Source: Candidatus Rhodoferax odensensis
GTDB taxonomy: Bacteria > Pseudomonadota > Gammaproteobacteria > Burkholderiales > Burkholderiaceae_C
Reading direction: 5' to 3'
NCBI GenBank assembly: GCA_016718405.1
Contig: JADKDJ010000018.1
Span: forward strand, 1-64,000
DNA: 64,000 nucleotides
Shown here: in pieces, positions 39,702-50,372 of the stretch
Layout of the letters: every line of letters begins with the position of its first letter
Numbering within the stretch: position 1 is the stretch's first letter
Position numbers and translations under genes: made by a program
The notes under the pieces: model-generated
The model's database searches: none
Told to the model about the DNA's origin: nothing
Seen by the model: the letters and a program-made list of their open reading frames with translations, nothing else

Positions 39702-40748
39702 ATGTCTGACAGCGACGTCCATCGCCGTGGTTTCTTGTCACTGGCCGCGTTGGCCGCAGCCGCCAGTGTGGCGCCGTCGCTGTCGGCGCAGTCCCGGCTT
39801 GAAACGACCGGCGTCACGATTGCGGTCGGCGGCAAGGCATCCTTTTACTTCCTACCATTGACGATTGCGCAGCAGTTGGGTTACTTCAAGGGTGAAGGTC
39901 TGGATGTGGAAATTAGCGACTTCGCCGGCGGTTCGCTCGCCTTGCAGGCGGTGCAGAGTGGGGTGGCCGACGTGGTCTCGGGTGCCTACGAGCACACCAT
40001 CGCCCTGCAGGCCAAAGGGCAGCGGTTCCAGGCTTTCGTGCTGCAGGGGCGCGCACCCCAGATATCGCTGGGCGTCTCGTCCCGGACCATGCCGCAGTAC
40101 CAGGGCCTGGCCGATCTCAAGGGCAAGCGGATCGGCGTCTCGGCGCCGGGGTCGTCCACCAACATGGTGGCCAAGCGCATTCTGTCGCGGGCCGGTTTGG
40201 CGGCGGGGGATGTCACCTTTTTAGGCGTGGGCAGTGCCGGCGGCGCGCTGGCGGCGGTTCGGTCTGGCCTGATCGACGCCTTGAGCAACGCTGAGCCAGT
40301 CATGACCATGCTGGAGCAAAAGGGCGAGCTACGTATCGTGGCCGATACACGCACGCTCAAGGGCACGCTGGAGGTCTTTGGTGGTCCCATGCCGGCGGCC
40401 TGCCTGTACGCGCCACGCGAATTCGTGCTGAAGTATCCCAATACGGTGCAGGCCCTGACCAATGCGATCGTGCGCAGTCTGAAGTGGCTGCAGACCGCCG
40501 GGCCGCGTGACATCATCAAGACCGTGCCGGAGGCCTATTTGCTGGGCGACCGGGCTCTGTATCTGGCCGCCTTTTACAAGGTGCGCGAGGCGATCTCGCC
40601 AGACGGCATGTTTCCCGAGGATGGTGCCAAGACCGCACTGAAGGCGTTGGCCAGCTTTGATGTCAGCATTCAAGCAGACAGAATTGATCTGGCGCTTACC
40701 TTTACCAACGCATTCGCCAGGCGTGCCAAGCAGCAGTTCAAGGCCTGA
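39702..40748 (+). CDS. Tat-exported NMT1/TauA-like ABC solute-binding protein, orphan
   Basis: 348 residues. The N-terminus HRRGFLSLAALAAAASVAPSLSAQS is a twin-arginine signal peptide. Family blocks: VGGKASFYFLPLTIAQQLGYFKGEGLDVEISDFAGGSLALQAVQSGVADVVSGAYEHT, LADLKGKRIGVSAPGSSTNMVAKRILSRAGL and ALSNAEPVMTMLEQKGELRIVADT. Such proteins bind nitrate, sulfonates, thiamine precursors or aromatic acids for an ABC importer. No permease or ATPase of that type lies next to it. The ligand cannot be inferred. Confidence 0.88.
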   Translation: MSDSDVHRRGFLSLAALAAAASVAPSLSAQSRLETTGVTIAVGGKASFYFLPLTIAQQLGYFKGEGLDVEISDFAGGSLALQAVQSGVADVVSGAYEHTIALQAKGQRFQAFVLQGRAPQISLGVSSRTMPQYQGLADLKGKRIGVSAPGSSTNMVAKRILSRAGLAAGDVTFLGVGSAGGALAAVRSGLIDALSNAEPVMTMLEQKGELRIVADTRTLKGTLEVFGGPMPAACLYAPREFVLKYPNTVQALTNAIVRSLKWLQTAGPRDIIKTVPEAYLLGDRALYLAAFYKVREAISPDGMFPEDGAKTALKALASFDVSIQADRIDLALTFTNAFARRAKQQFKA

Positions 40749-40776
40749 TTGGCCGGTAGACCGACCAGCGAGCGTG

Positions 40777-42348
40777 TTACTGCTTGGCCACACGCACCGT
40801 CTTGTTCTTGCCGTTCTTGCTGGTCTTTGCGCCCCGGCCAGCCTTGGCCACGCGCGTGCCTGGGCGGTTTTTCGCTACGCTTTTGGCCTTGGTGGGCAGG
40901 AACACCACCACGGGTTGGCCGGTTTTGAAACTGGCGGTAGTTGCCACCTTGTTCCACTCGGCCACGTCGCTGGCTGCCAGGTGGTAACGCTTGGCGACAC
41001 TGGCAACCGAATCGTTCTTGGCGGCCTTGATGACGGCGCGTCTCGGCGAGGCATCGGCGACCAAGGACAGTTGACCGTTCTCCGCCACGTGTTCGGTCAC
41101 GTCGTGCTGCATGCGCTCGCCCCTGGGCACCATCAGGGAGGAGCCAGCGCGTATGGCGACCCGCGCCGGGATCTTGTTGACGCTGCGCAAGTCTGCCTCG
41201 CTCATGCCCACGCGTTTGGCGGCTTCGGCGCTGCGCATGGTGGTGGGGGCAATCCACACCGTCCAACTGGCCAGACGACCACCGCCGTAGCTGTTCAGGT
41301 TGTTCTGGAACACGGTCGCGTTGTCCCAGGGCAGCAGGATCTGCGGCGTGCCGGCGGCCAGAATCACCGGGCGATTGGCCGACGGATTGAGTGCCCTGAA
41401 GTCCTCCAGCGAAACCTCGGCCAGCTTGGCGGCCAGCACCACGTCGATGTCGCGCTTGATGTCGACAGTTTGGAAGTAGGGATGGTTGCCAATGGCGGGT
41501 AGGGTCGAGGCGAACTTGTCGGGTGCCGCGACGATGTTCTTGATCGCTTGCAGCTTGGGCACGTAGAAACGCGTCTCCATCGGCATGGTCAAGTCGGTGT
41601 AGGTGGTGCCCAGACCCTTGCGCTGGTTCTTGGCGATGGCGCGGCCCACACTGCCTTCACCCCAGTTGTAGGCGGCCAGCGCCAGGTGCCAGTCGCCAAA
41701 CATGCCGTGCAGTTTTTGCAGGTAGTCCAGCGCGGCGCGGGTCGAGGCGAGCACGTCGCGCCGGTCGTCGCGAAACGCGTTCTGCTTGAGCTCGAACGAC
41801 TTGCCGGTGGCGGGCATGAATTGCCACATACCGGCGGCCTTGGCGCTGGAGACGGCTTGCGGGTTGAAGGCGCTCTCGACAAATGGCAACAGTGCCAACT
41901 CGGTGGGCATGTTGCGCATCTCAAGCTCTTCGACGATGTGAAACAGGTACTTGCGCGAGCGCTCCGTCATGCGAAAGATATAGTCCGGCCGGCTGCTGTA
42001 CCAGCTCTCGCGGTCGTGCACCAGGGCGGTATCGAGGTCTGGCATGGCAAAGCCGCGCCGGATGCGTTCCCACAGGTCGGACGGGGTGGCCAACTGAGCC
42101 ACCGCCAGCGATGCGGCCTGGGTGGCGGTGATCGGCTGCAACGGTTCATCGGGCAGGATAAATACCCGCGCCGGTGGCGGGATCGGTGTTGCCGGGACAG
42201 GGGCGGGCACTGCTGGGACGTCGGCCACCACTGGCGCTGGCGCCACCGATGTCGTTGGCGTGGGCAAGGTGCTGGCGCAGCCAGCCAGCAGCAGACCGCA
42301 AAGCCAGATGGCATGGGGAGTAAATCGGCTCAAAATTGGTTCTTCCAT
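40777..42348 (-). CDS. mltD: Membrane-bound lytic murein transglycosylase D
   Basis: 523 residues, lipoprotein signal LCGLLLAGC. A proline/valine-rich linker is followed by a family-1 SLT domain: ELALLPFVESAFNPQAVSSAKAAGMWQFMPATGKSF (catalytic Glu in VESAF), LALAAYNWGEGSVGRAI and TRFYVPKLQAIKNIV. Two LysM-like segments (about 380-460) for peptidoglycan binding and a Lys-rich basic tail follow. It cleaves glycan strands to anhydromuropeptides. The start at 42348 overlaps the gloB end by 19 bp; no better start is seen. Confidence 0.93.
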   Translation of the reverse strand: MEEPILSRFTPHAIWLCGLLLAGCASTLPTPTTSVAPAPVVADVPAVPAPVPATPIPPPARVFILPDEPLQPITATQAASLAVAQLATPSDLWERIRRGFAMPDLDTALVHDRESWYSSRPDYIFRMTERSRKYLFHIVEELEMRNMPTELALLPFVESAFNPQAVSSAKAAGMWQFMPATGKSFELKQNAFRDDRRDVLASTRAALDYLQKLHGMFGDWHLALAAYNWGEGSVGRAIAKNQRKGLGTTYTDLTMPMETRFYVPKLQAIKNIVAAPDKFASTLPAIGNHPYFQTVDIKRDIDVVLAAKLAEVSLEDFRALNPSANRPVILAAGTPQILLPWDNATVFQNNLNSYGGGRLASWTVWIAPTTMRSAEAAKRVGMSEADLRSVNKIPARVAIRAGSSLMVPRGERMQHDVTEHVAENGQLSLVADASPRRAVIKAAKNDSVASVAKRYHLAASDVAEWNKVATTASFKTGQPVVVFLPTKAKSVAKNRPGTRVAKAGRGAKTSKNGKNKTVRVAKQ

Positions 42349-43097
42349 TGGCGAAGGGCGGCGAAGACGCTGACTTCGTCGGTTGCATGGGCGTCAAACG
42401 TCTGCGCGGCCTTGATCAAGGCGGGCAGGCGGCTACGCAAGAAGGGGTTGATTTGCCGCTCCAGCGTCAAGGTTGACGGCAGCGTCGGTCGCTGTTGATT
42501 GCGCAGCGCCAGGCAGTCCGTGTAATGCTTGATCAGCGGCACGTTGTCAGGTTCGACCGCCAGAGCGAAACGCAGATTGGACAGGGTGTACTCATGTGTG
42601 CAGCATACCCGTGTCGCACCGGGCAGCGCGGCCAGGCTGTCCAGCGACGCCAGCATCTGCGCTGGCGTGCCCTCGAACAGGCGGCCGCAGCCACCGCTGA
42701 ACAGGGTGTCGCCGCAAAACAGCAGCGGCGTACCGTCAACCGCCGGGCAGTAAAAGGCAATATGTCCGGCGGTATGGCCGGGCACATCGATGACTTCAAA
42801 ATCAAGTCCCAGCGCACGCAAACGGTCGCCACCATTGAGGCGTGTGACTGGCTCTGGCATGCGTTCGCGTGCCGGTCCCCACACGGGGGCGCCGGTGGCT
42901 TGGCGCAGGGCCTCAACACCCCCGGTGTGATCAGCGTGATGGTGCGTGACTAGAATGGCTTGCAAGCGCAGGCCGTCGCGCTGCAGGGCAGTTTGAACCG
43001 GCTCGGCATCGCCCGGGTCGACCACCAGGGCATCAACACCGTCGTGCAGCAGCCAAATGTAGTTGTCGGTAAAGGCTGGCAGCGCAATTAAGTTCAT
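42330..43097 (-). CDS. gloB: Hydroxyacylglutathione hydrolase (glyoxalase II)
   Basis: 255 residues, metallo-beta-lactamase fold. Zinc ligands are in VTHHHADHTGG (THxHxDH), VIDVPGHTAGHIAFY, FCGDTLFSGGCGRLFEG and VCCTHEYTLSNLRFA. The C-terminal TLPSTLTLERQINPFLR is the glutathione-binding region typical of GloB. It splits S-lactoylglutathione to lactate. Its ATG (43095-43097) overlaps the ATG of the divergent methyltransferase (43096-43098). Confidence 0.95.
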   Translation of the reverse strand: MNLIALPAFTDNYIWLLHDGVDALVVDPGDAEPVQTALQRDGLRLQAILVTHHHADHTGGVEALRQATGAPVWGPARERMPEPVTRLNGGDRLRALGLDFEVIDVPGHTAGHIAFYCPAVDGTPLLFCGDTLFSGGCGRLFEGTPAQMLASLDSLAALPGATRVCCTHEYTLSNLRFALAVEPDNVPLIKHYTDCLALRNQQRPTLPSTLTLERQINPFLRSRLPALIKAAQTFDAHATDEVSVFAALRQWKNQF

Positions 43098-43917
43098 GAG
43101 CGATCAAATTATAGGTTTGCAGGATTGGTTCCAGACCCCACCCGGGCAGTACCTGTTGGCGTGGGAGCGCACGCAGCTGGATCGGGCGGTGGCCGACATC
43201 TTTGGCTTTCACGCGCTGCAGCTGGGGTTGCCGGGGATCGACTGCCTGGCGGCCAATCGCATGCCGCACCGCTGGCTGGCCGACTGCATGCCGACAGCAG
43301 GGCAGAGTTTGCAGCGCGATGCGTCGCGGCCCACCTGCTTGGTCACCGATTTCGCGGCCCTGCCGTTTCCGCCGGCCAGTCTGGATCTGGTGGTGCTGCC
43401 GCACACGCTGGAACTCAATGCCGACCCCCACGCCACCCTGCGCGAGGTGGAGCGTGTGCTGGTGCCCGAGGGGCGGGTGGTGATCTGCGGCCTCAATCCC
43501 CTCAGCCTTTGGGGTTTTCGTCAGCGTCGTGCGCGCTGGCTGCACAAGGCGGGGTGGGGTGAACTGTTTCTGCCCGAGGCGGGCGACTTTATCGGCCACT
43601 GGCGCATGCGAGATTGGTTGCGTTTGCTAAGCTTTGAGCTTGAATCGAGTCACTTTGGATGCTATCGACCGGCGCTTTCCAAAGCGCAATGGCTGCGCTA
43701 CTTTGAGTGGATGGACTGGACCGGTCGGCGCTGGTGGCCAATCCTGGGCGCTGCGTATTTCCTGGTGGCGGTCAAGCGGGTGCGCGGCATGACCCTGCTG
43801 GGGCCGGCCTGGAAGCCTGCGCGCGCGCTGGCCAGTGCGCCAGTGTCGGTGGCCAATAGTCACACTGCTGGCCGTGCTGGCACTTTGCAGAACTGGACAA
43901 TGAAGGAGGACGAATGA
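43096..43917 (+). CDS. Class I SAM-dependent methyltransferase, GloB-linked family
   Basis: 273 residues from ATG 43096 (MSDQIIGLQDWFQTPPGQYLLAWERTQLD), which matches the usual start of this betaproteobacterial family. An in-frame upstream ATG at 43063 lies inside gloB and is less likely. SAM-fold traces include LVTDFAALPFPPASLDLVVLPHTLELNADPHATLREVERVLVPEGRVVICGLNPLSLWG. The normal motif-I glycine stretch is weak, so a divergent SAM site is possible. Substrate unknown. It overlaps rnhA by 4 bp. Confidence 0.8.
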   Translation: MSDQIIGLQDWFQTPPGQYLLAWERTQLDRAVADIFGFHALQLGLPGIDCLAANRMPHRWLADCMPTAGQSLQRDASRPTCLVTDFAALPFPPASLDLVVLPHTLELNADPHATLREVERVLVPEGRVVICGLNPLSLWGFRQRRARWLHKAGWGELFLPEAGDFIGHWRMRDWLRLLSFELESSHFGCYRPALSKAQWLRYFEWMDWTGRRWWPILGAAYFLVAVKRVRGMTLLGPAWKPARALASAPVSVANSHTAGRAGTLQNWTMKEDE

Positions 43918-44363
43918 ACGCGGTGCAGATCTACAGTGACGGAGCCTGCAAGGGCAACCCCGGACCGGGCGGCTGGGGCGCATGGCTCAAGTCGGCTGAC
44001 TCGCAGAAGGAGCTGTTTGGCGGTGAACTCGGTACGACCAACAACCGCATGGAGCTTACGGCCGTGATCGAGGGCCTGTCGGCGCTCAAGCGCCCATGCA
44101 AGGTGACCCTGTACGTGGACAGCCAGTACGTGCTCAAGGGCATGACTGAGTGGATTGCGGGATGGAAGTCAAAAGGCTGGAAGACCGCGTCCAAACAGCC
44201 GGTGAAGAATGTGGACCTGTGGCAGCGTCTGGATGCGCTGGTGTCGGGCGCGGGCCATGAGATTGAGTGGGTCTGGGTCCGGGGTCATAACGGTGACCCG
44301 GGCAACGAGCGTGCCGATATGTTGGCCAATCGTGGTGTGGAGCAGGCGCTGCGCGCAGGTTAA
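43914..44363 (+). CDS. rnhA: Ribonuclease HI
   Basis: 149 residues. Catalytic carboxylates are visible: YSDGACKGNPGPGGWG (Asp), NRMELTAVIEGLSAL (Glu), VDSQYVLKGMTEW (Asp) and VRGHNGDPGNERADMLANRG (His and Asp). The basic handle GWKSKGWKTASKQPVKNVDLW is present. It removes RNA from RNA-DNA hybrids. Coupled to the upstream methyltransferase by ATGA overlap. Confidence 0.97.
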   Translation: MNAVQIYSDGACKGNPGPGGWGAWLKSADSQKELFGGELGTTNNRMELTAVIEGLSALKRPCKVTLYVDSQYVLKGMTEWIAGWKSKGWKTASKQPVKNVDLWQRLDALVSGAGHEIEWVWVRGHNGDPGNERADMLANRGVEQALRAG

Positions 44364-44463
44364 CAGCAGGGTCAATCGGGTGCTGTTACATTGTTCGGTC
44401 GTCGTCATGGTCGGCGTTTGATGCCAAGGCCAACGCCTGCCCCTCTCTTGCTTCCTACTGTTC

Positions 44464-45705
44464 ATGTCTGCCAAAAAAATCCTGTTTCCGGTTCTGGTGG
44501 TGTTGGGTGTCGTGGCTGCCTTGGCGCTGGCCTGGTGGGCTCAGAAACCAGGCACTTCGTTAGCGGGTGCTGCGCCCTCAGGGGCACCGGCAGCGGCCGG
44601 GCCGGGCGTCGCAGCTCGCGCCCCGCTGGTGGAGGCGGCCAGGGTGGAAGTCATGCCGCTGAGCGATGAGACACAGGCCGTAGGAACGCTGCGCTCGCGC
44701 CAGGGTGTGATGCTGCGCCCGGAGGTGAGCGGGCGTGTTGCGCAACTCAATTTCCGGGACGGGGAACGGGTGCGCAAGGGCCAGTTGTTGCTGCAGCTCG
44801 ATGACCAACTGCCGCAGGCCCAGATCAAACAAAGCCAGGCCGAACTGTCGATCGCCGTGGCCAACCATCAGCGCAACCAGGAACTGGTGGCGCAGAAGTT
44901 CGTCAGCCAGCGATCGGTCGAAGAAAGCGCGGCGGCGCTGGAGGTGGCTCAGGCCAAGCTGGCTTTGGCGCAGGTGACGGCAGCACGCCTGAAGCTGCTG
45001 GCACCGTTTGACGGCGTTGCGGGGATTCGCAACGTCAGCGTGGGGGACTATTTGAAAGACGGCGCCGACGTGGTCAACATCGAGGACATGGAGCTGATGT
45101 TTGTCGACTTTCGGCTGCCCGAGCGATTCCAGGGCAAGGTGAAGAAGGGCCAGGTTGCCATGCTCGATCTGGATGCCGTGCCGGGCCGACGCTTCAGCGC
45201 GGTGGTGCAGGCGATTGACCCCCAGATTGACGCCAACGGGCGCTCGGTGTTGGTGCGCGCCTGCCTGGACAACCGTCACTTGCAACTGCGACCGGGCATG
45301 TTCGCGCGGGTCAACGCGGTGTTTGGCGAGCGCGAGCAGGCGCGGGTGATCCCTGAGGAAGCGCTGGTGCCACAGGGCAACCGGCAGTTCGTGATCCGGC
45401 TCAAGCCGGGTGTTGACAAAGAAACCATGGTGGCGCAGCGTGTCGATGTCAAACTGGGCATCCGCAAGCCTGGCCGCGTGGAAATCCTGGAAGGGCTGGA
45501 AGCGGGCGACCTGGTGGTGATTGCCGGCCAGCAGCGCGTGCAAAAGGACGGCATGGCGGTGCGCCTGGCCGAGTTTGGCGCTGCGCCTGCGGGTGCGGCT
45601 CCGGTTCCGGCAATGGTGCCGACGCGTCCTGCCAGTGCGGCGCGCGCGAGCACACCACCTACGGCCGCCGCTGCCGGGCCCAATCCCTGTCTGCAGGCAC
45701 GCTGA
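44464..45705 (+). CDS. RND efflux periplasmic adaptor (MexA/AcrA-like)
   Basis: 413 residues. The N-terminal anchor (ILFPVLVVLGVVAALALAWWA) is followed by the lipoyl half (GVMLRPEVSGRVAQLNFRDGERVRKGQLLLQLDDQL) and a short helical hairpin. The second lipoyl half is LKLLAPFDGVAGIRNVSVGDYLKDG; beta-barrel QVAMLDLDAVPGRRFSAVVQAIDPQID and membrane-proximal VEILEGLEAGDLVVIAGQQRVQKDG follow. A Pro/Ala tail closes it. It stops 3 bp before the RND pump gene. No outer-membrane channel gene is in the window. Confidence 0.93.
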   Translation: MSAKKILFPVLVVLGVVAALALAWWAQKPGTSLAGAAPSGAPAAAGPGVAARAPLVEAARVEVMPLSDETQAVGTLRSRQGVMLRPEVSGRVAQLNFRDGERVRKGQLLLQLDDQLPQAQIKQSQAELSIAVANHQRNQELVAQKFVSQRSVEESAAALEVAQAKLALAQVTAARLKLLAPFDGVAGIRNVSVGDYLKDGADVVNIEDMELMFVDFRLPERFQGKVKKGQVAMLDLDAVPGRRFSAVVQAIDPQIDANGRSVLVRACLDNRHLQLRPGMFARVNAVFGEREQARVIPEEALVPQGNRQFVIRLKPGVDKETMVAQRVDVKLGIRKPGRVEILEGLEAGDLVVIAGQQRVQKDGMAVRLAEFGAAPAGAAPVPAMVPTRPASAARASTPPTAAAAGPNPCLQAR

Positions 45706-45708
45706 GTC

Positions 45709-48700
45709 ATGCGCCTGGCGGAAATCTCCGTGCGTCGGCCAGTGCTGGCCACGGTCCTGTCGCTGCTGATCCTGCTGATTGGCCTGGTCAGCTTCAACCG
45801 GCTGGCGGTGCGTGAGTACCCCAAGATCGACGAACCGGTGGTGACGGTGAGCGTGCGTTACGCCGGCGCCTCAGCCGAGGTGGTGGAGTCGCAGGTGGCC
45901 AAGACCCTGGAAGACTCGATTGCCGGAATCGATGCGGTGGATGTCATCACGTCCATCAGTCGCGCCGAGCAGGCGCAGATCAGTGTGCGTTTTCGCCTGG
46001 AAAAAGATGCCGATGCCGCTGCCGCCGAGGTACGTGACCGCACCTCGCGCGTGCGCAACCGCCTGCCGCAGGCGATTGACGAGCCGGTGATTGCCAAGGT
46101 CGAGTCCGATGCCTTTCCGGTGATCTGGCTGGCGTTTTCCAGCGACACGATGAGCCCGCTGCAGATCAACGAAGTACTCAACCGCGTGGCCAAGCCACAG
46201 TTGCAGACGGTGACTGGCGCGGCCGATGTGCGCATTTTTGGCGAGCGCAAATATGCGATGCGCGTCTGGCTGGACCCGGATCGCCTGGCCGCCTACAAAC
46301 TCACCACGCAGGACGCCGAGGACGCGATCCGGCGAAGCAACATCGAGGTGCCGGCCGGGCGTATTGAGTCGACCACGCGTGAGTTCAGCGTCACCTCGCA
46401 GACCGAATTGGTGCGCCCCGAGCAGTTTGCCAACATTGTGATCAAAACGGTCAACGGCTCACCGGTACGCCTGCGCGATGTGGCGCGGATTCAGGAAGGA
46501 CCGGCTGAGGAGCGCAGCAGTGTGCGTCTGAACGGCCGCAGCGCGATCTCCATCGGCGTGATCCGGCAAGCCACCGCCAACCCGCTGGTGTTGTCCAAGG
46601 GCGTGCGGGACATGTTGCCCAAGCTCAAGGCCGATCTGCCCCCTGGGCTGACGGTGGACATTGCCAACGACAACTCGGTCTTCATCGAACGCTCGGTGCA
46701 GAACGTCTACAAAACCATTCTTGAGGCGGTCTCGCTGGTGGCTTTGGTGATCTTTGTGTTCCTGCGCACGTTGCGCGCCTCCATCATTCCCATCATCACG
46801 ATTCCGATCAGCCTGATCGGCACCTTTGCCATGATGGCGCTGGCGGGCTTCACCATCAACACGCTGACGCTCCTGGCGCTGGTGCTCGCGATCGGCCTGG
46901 TGGTGGACGACGCGATTGTGGTGCTGGAGAACATCTTTCGGCACATCGAAGAAGGCATGGAGCCGTTTTCGGCCGCAATCAAGGGTACCCGCGAGGTTGG
47001 TTTTGCGGTGGTCAGCATGACGCTGACCCTGGTGGCGGTGTACGCGCCGCTGGCCTTCACGCCGGGGCGCACCGGGCGCCTGTTCGTGGAGTTTGCGCTG
47101 GCGCTGGCCGGAGCGGTGCTGGTCTCAGGCGTGGTGGCGCTCACGCTGTCGCCCATGCTGTCTTCCAGTTGCTGCGGCACAACCCCAATCCCGGCTGGTT
47201 CGACCGGTTCATGGAACGCATGCTCAGTGCCATGACCAGGGGTTACTCGCGCGCCTTGCGCTGGATCATCACTCCGGCGCCGGTTGCCTCGGAGGCTGGC
47301 CTCGGGGCCACGCTGCGGCGCTTGGTCTGGAATCGACGCCTGATCATCGTCGGCGTCATGGTGTTGTGCGCCGGCGCGATCGCACTGATCCTGCCCGGCA
47401 TGAAAAGCGAGCTGGCGCCGCTGGAAGACCGGGGCGTGATTCTGGCGGTGGTGAACGCGCCCGACGGCGCGACGCTGGACTACACCTCGCGCTATGTCAG
47501 CGAGATGGAGCGTCTGGGTACGCGGTACAAGGAGTTTGACCGCATCTTCGTGACGGCAGGCAACCCGACCGTATCGCAAGCCACGGTGTTCTACCGCACC
47601 AAGGACTGGAACGAGCGCAAGCGCACCACGCTGGAGCTGGCGCGCGAAATGCAGCCTGGCTTTGCCCGTCTCGCCGGGGTTACCGCTTTTCCCATCACGC
47701 CGCCGTCCCTGGGGCAGGGCTTTCGTGAGCGACCGGTCAACTTCGTGATCATCACTTCGGAGAGTTACCAATCGCTCAATGCGATGGCGCGACAGTTCAT
47801 GGACGAGATTGCCAAGAATCCCGGCATTCTGACGCCCGATATGGACTTGCGCTTGAACAAACCAGAGATCAAGATCGACGTGGACCGCGAGAAGGCGGCT
47901 GACCTGGGTGTTGGCGTGGATGTGGTGGCGCGCGCGGTGGAGACCATGCTGGGCGGGCGCCAGGTTACACGCTACAAGCGCGACGCCGAGCAGTTTGACG
48001 TGATCGTGCAGGTTCAGCACTCGGGGCGCAATACACCCGAGGACATCGAACGTATCTTCGTGCGGGGCCGCAACGACACCATGATTCCGCTGGCCTCGCT
48101 GGTCAGGGTGCGCGAGGCGGTGGCGCCGCGCGAACTCAATCACTTCGGGCAACGCCGCTCCGTCACCATCACCGCCAACCTGGCCCCGGACTACTCGCTG
48201 GGCCAGGCCCTAAGCTACCTGGACGCTACCGCGGCCCGGGTGCTCAAACCCGGTTACACCACCGACTTGAATGGCAGCTCGCGCGAGTTCAAGAACTCGC
48301 AAGGCTCGCTGGCGATCGTGTTTGTACTGGCGCTGGTGTTCATCTTTCTGGTGTTGGCGGCGCAGTTCGAGAGCTTTGTCGACCCATTGGTGATCATGTT
48401 GTCTGTGCCACTGTCCATGATTGGCGCCTTGCTGGCGCTCAAGTGGAGCGGTGGTTCGCTCAACGTTTATTCGCAGATTGGCCTGATCACCCTGGTGGGC
48501 CTGATCACCAAGCACGGCATTCTGATCGTGGAATTCAGCAACCAGTTGCGCGAGCAGGGGCAGGACATGGTGGACGCGGTGGTGCAGGCCGCCACGCAAC
48601 GCCTGCGCCCGATCCTGATGACCACCGGCGCCATGGTCCTGGGCGCCGTGCCGCTGGCCTTGTCCAGCGGCGCTGGCGCCGAGAGCCGTATCCAGATCGG

Positions 48701-48878
48701 CTGGGTGATCGTGGGCGGTATGTCGCTGGGCACGCTGCTGACTATCTTTGTGGTGCCGACCATGTACACCCTGTTTGCCCGCAAGGCGGTTCCGGGGGCC
48801 ATCACCGCACCGGAGCGCGAGGCCTTGCCTGCTTCGCCTGAGGCGGTGCACCCGGCGGGTGAGGTGCTGGTGAAGTAG
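45709..48878 (+). pseudogene. RND multidrug efflux permease (AcrB/MexF-like), one frameshift
   Basis: It starts MRLAEISVRRPVLATVLSLLILLIGLVSFNRLAVREYP. The first frame runs to about codon 485, including the helix-4 ion-pair motif (LALVLAIGLVVDDAIVVLENIFRHIEEG). At about 47165 one base is missing (TCCAG where TCCAAG restores SSKLLRHNPNPGWF). The other frame then carries the second half: GMKSELAPLEDRGVILAVVNAPDG, VFIFLVLAAQFESFVDPLVIMLSVPLSMIGALLAL and LITKHGILIVEFSNQLREQG. About 1055 residues when repaired, a normal proton-driven RND pump. It probably exports drugs or organics with the upstream adaptor. Confidence 0.92.
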
Positions 48879-48925
48879 GGCTGGGCTTCGTTTTCGGTTC
48901 GTTGTTTGAGGCTCGCAGGTTTCGC

Positions 48926-48969
48926 CTCCCCAGCCCCTCTCCGCCCGGGGCGGGAGAGGGCTGGGGGAG
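48926..48969. repeat. GC-rich palindrome between convergent genes
   Basis: CTCCCCAGCCCCTCTCC (48926-48942) and GGGAGAGGGCTGGGGGAG (48952-48969) form a nearly perfect hairpin with a 9-nt centre. It lies between the convergent RND pump and moeA. There is no T run on either side, so it looks more like a dispersed REP-type repeat than a classic terminator. Confidence 0.55.
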
Positions 48970-49058
48970 TGAGTGGGGGAAACAAACCGTCTTCGAACAA
49001 GGACCAAAAAGAGGATAGAAGGCAATGGGGTCGCGTGCTGCCGCGCCAACCGCACAAC

Positions 49059-50339
<1,281 letters not shown>

Positions 50340-50372
50340 CGCGGGATGGGCACGACTAGCGGGCCGCTGGGG

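Noticed and set aside
46707..48152. 481-codon minus-strand frame opposite the RND pump
   Set aside because: Shadow of a strongly conserved pump; composition is that of reverse-complemented membrane protein codons.
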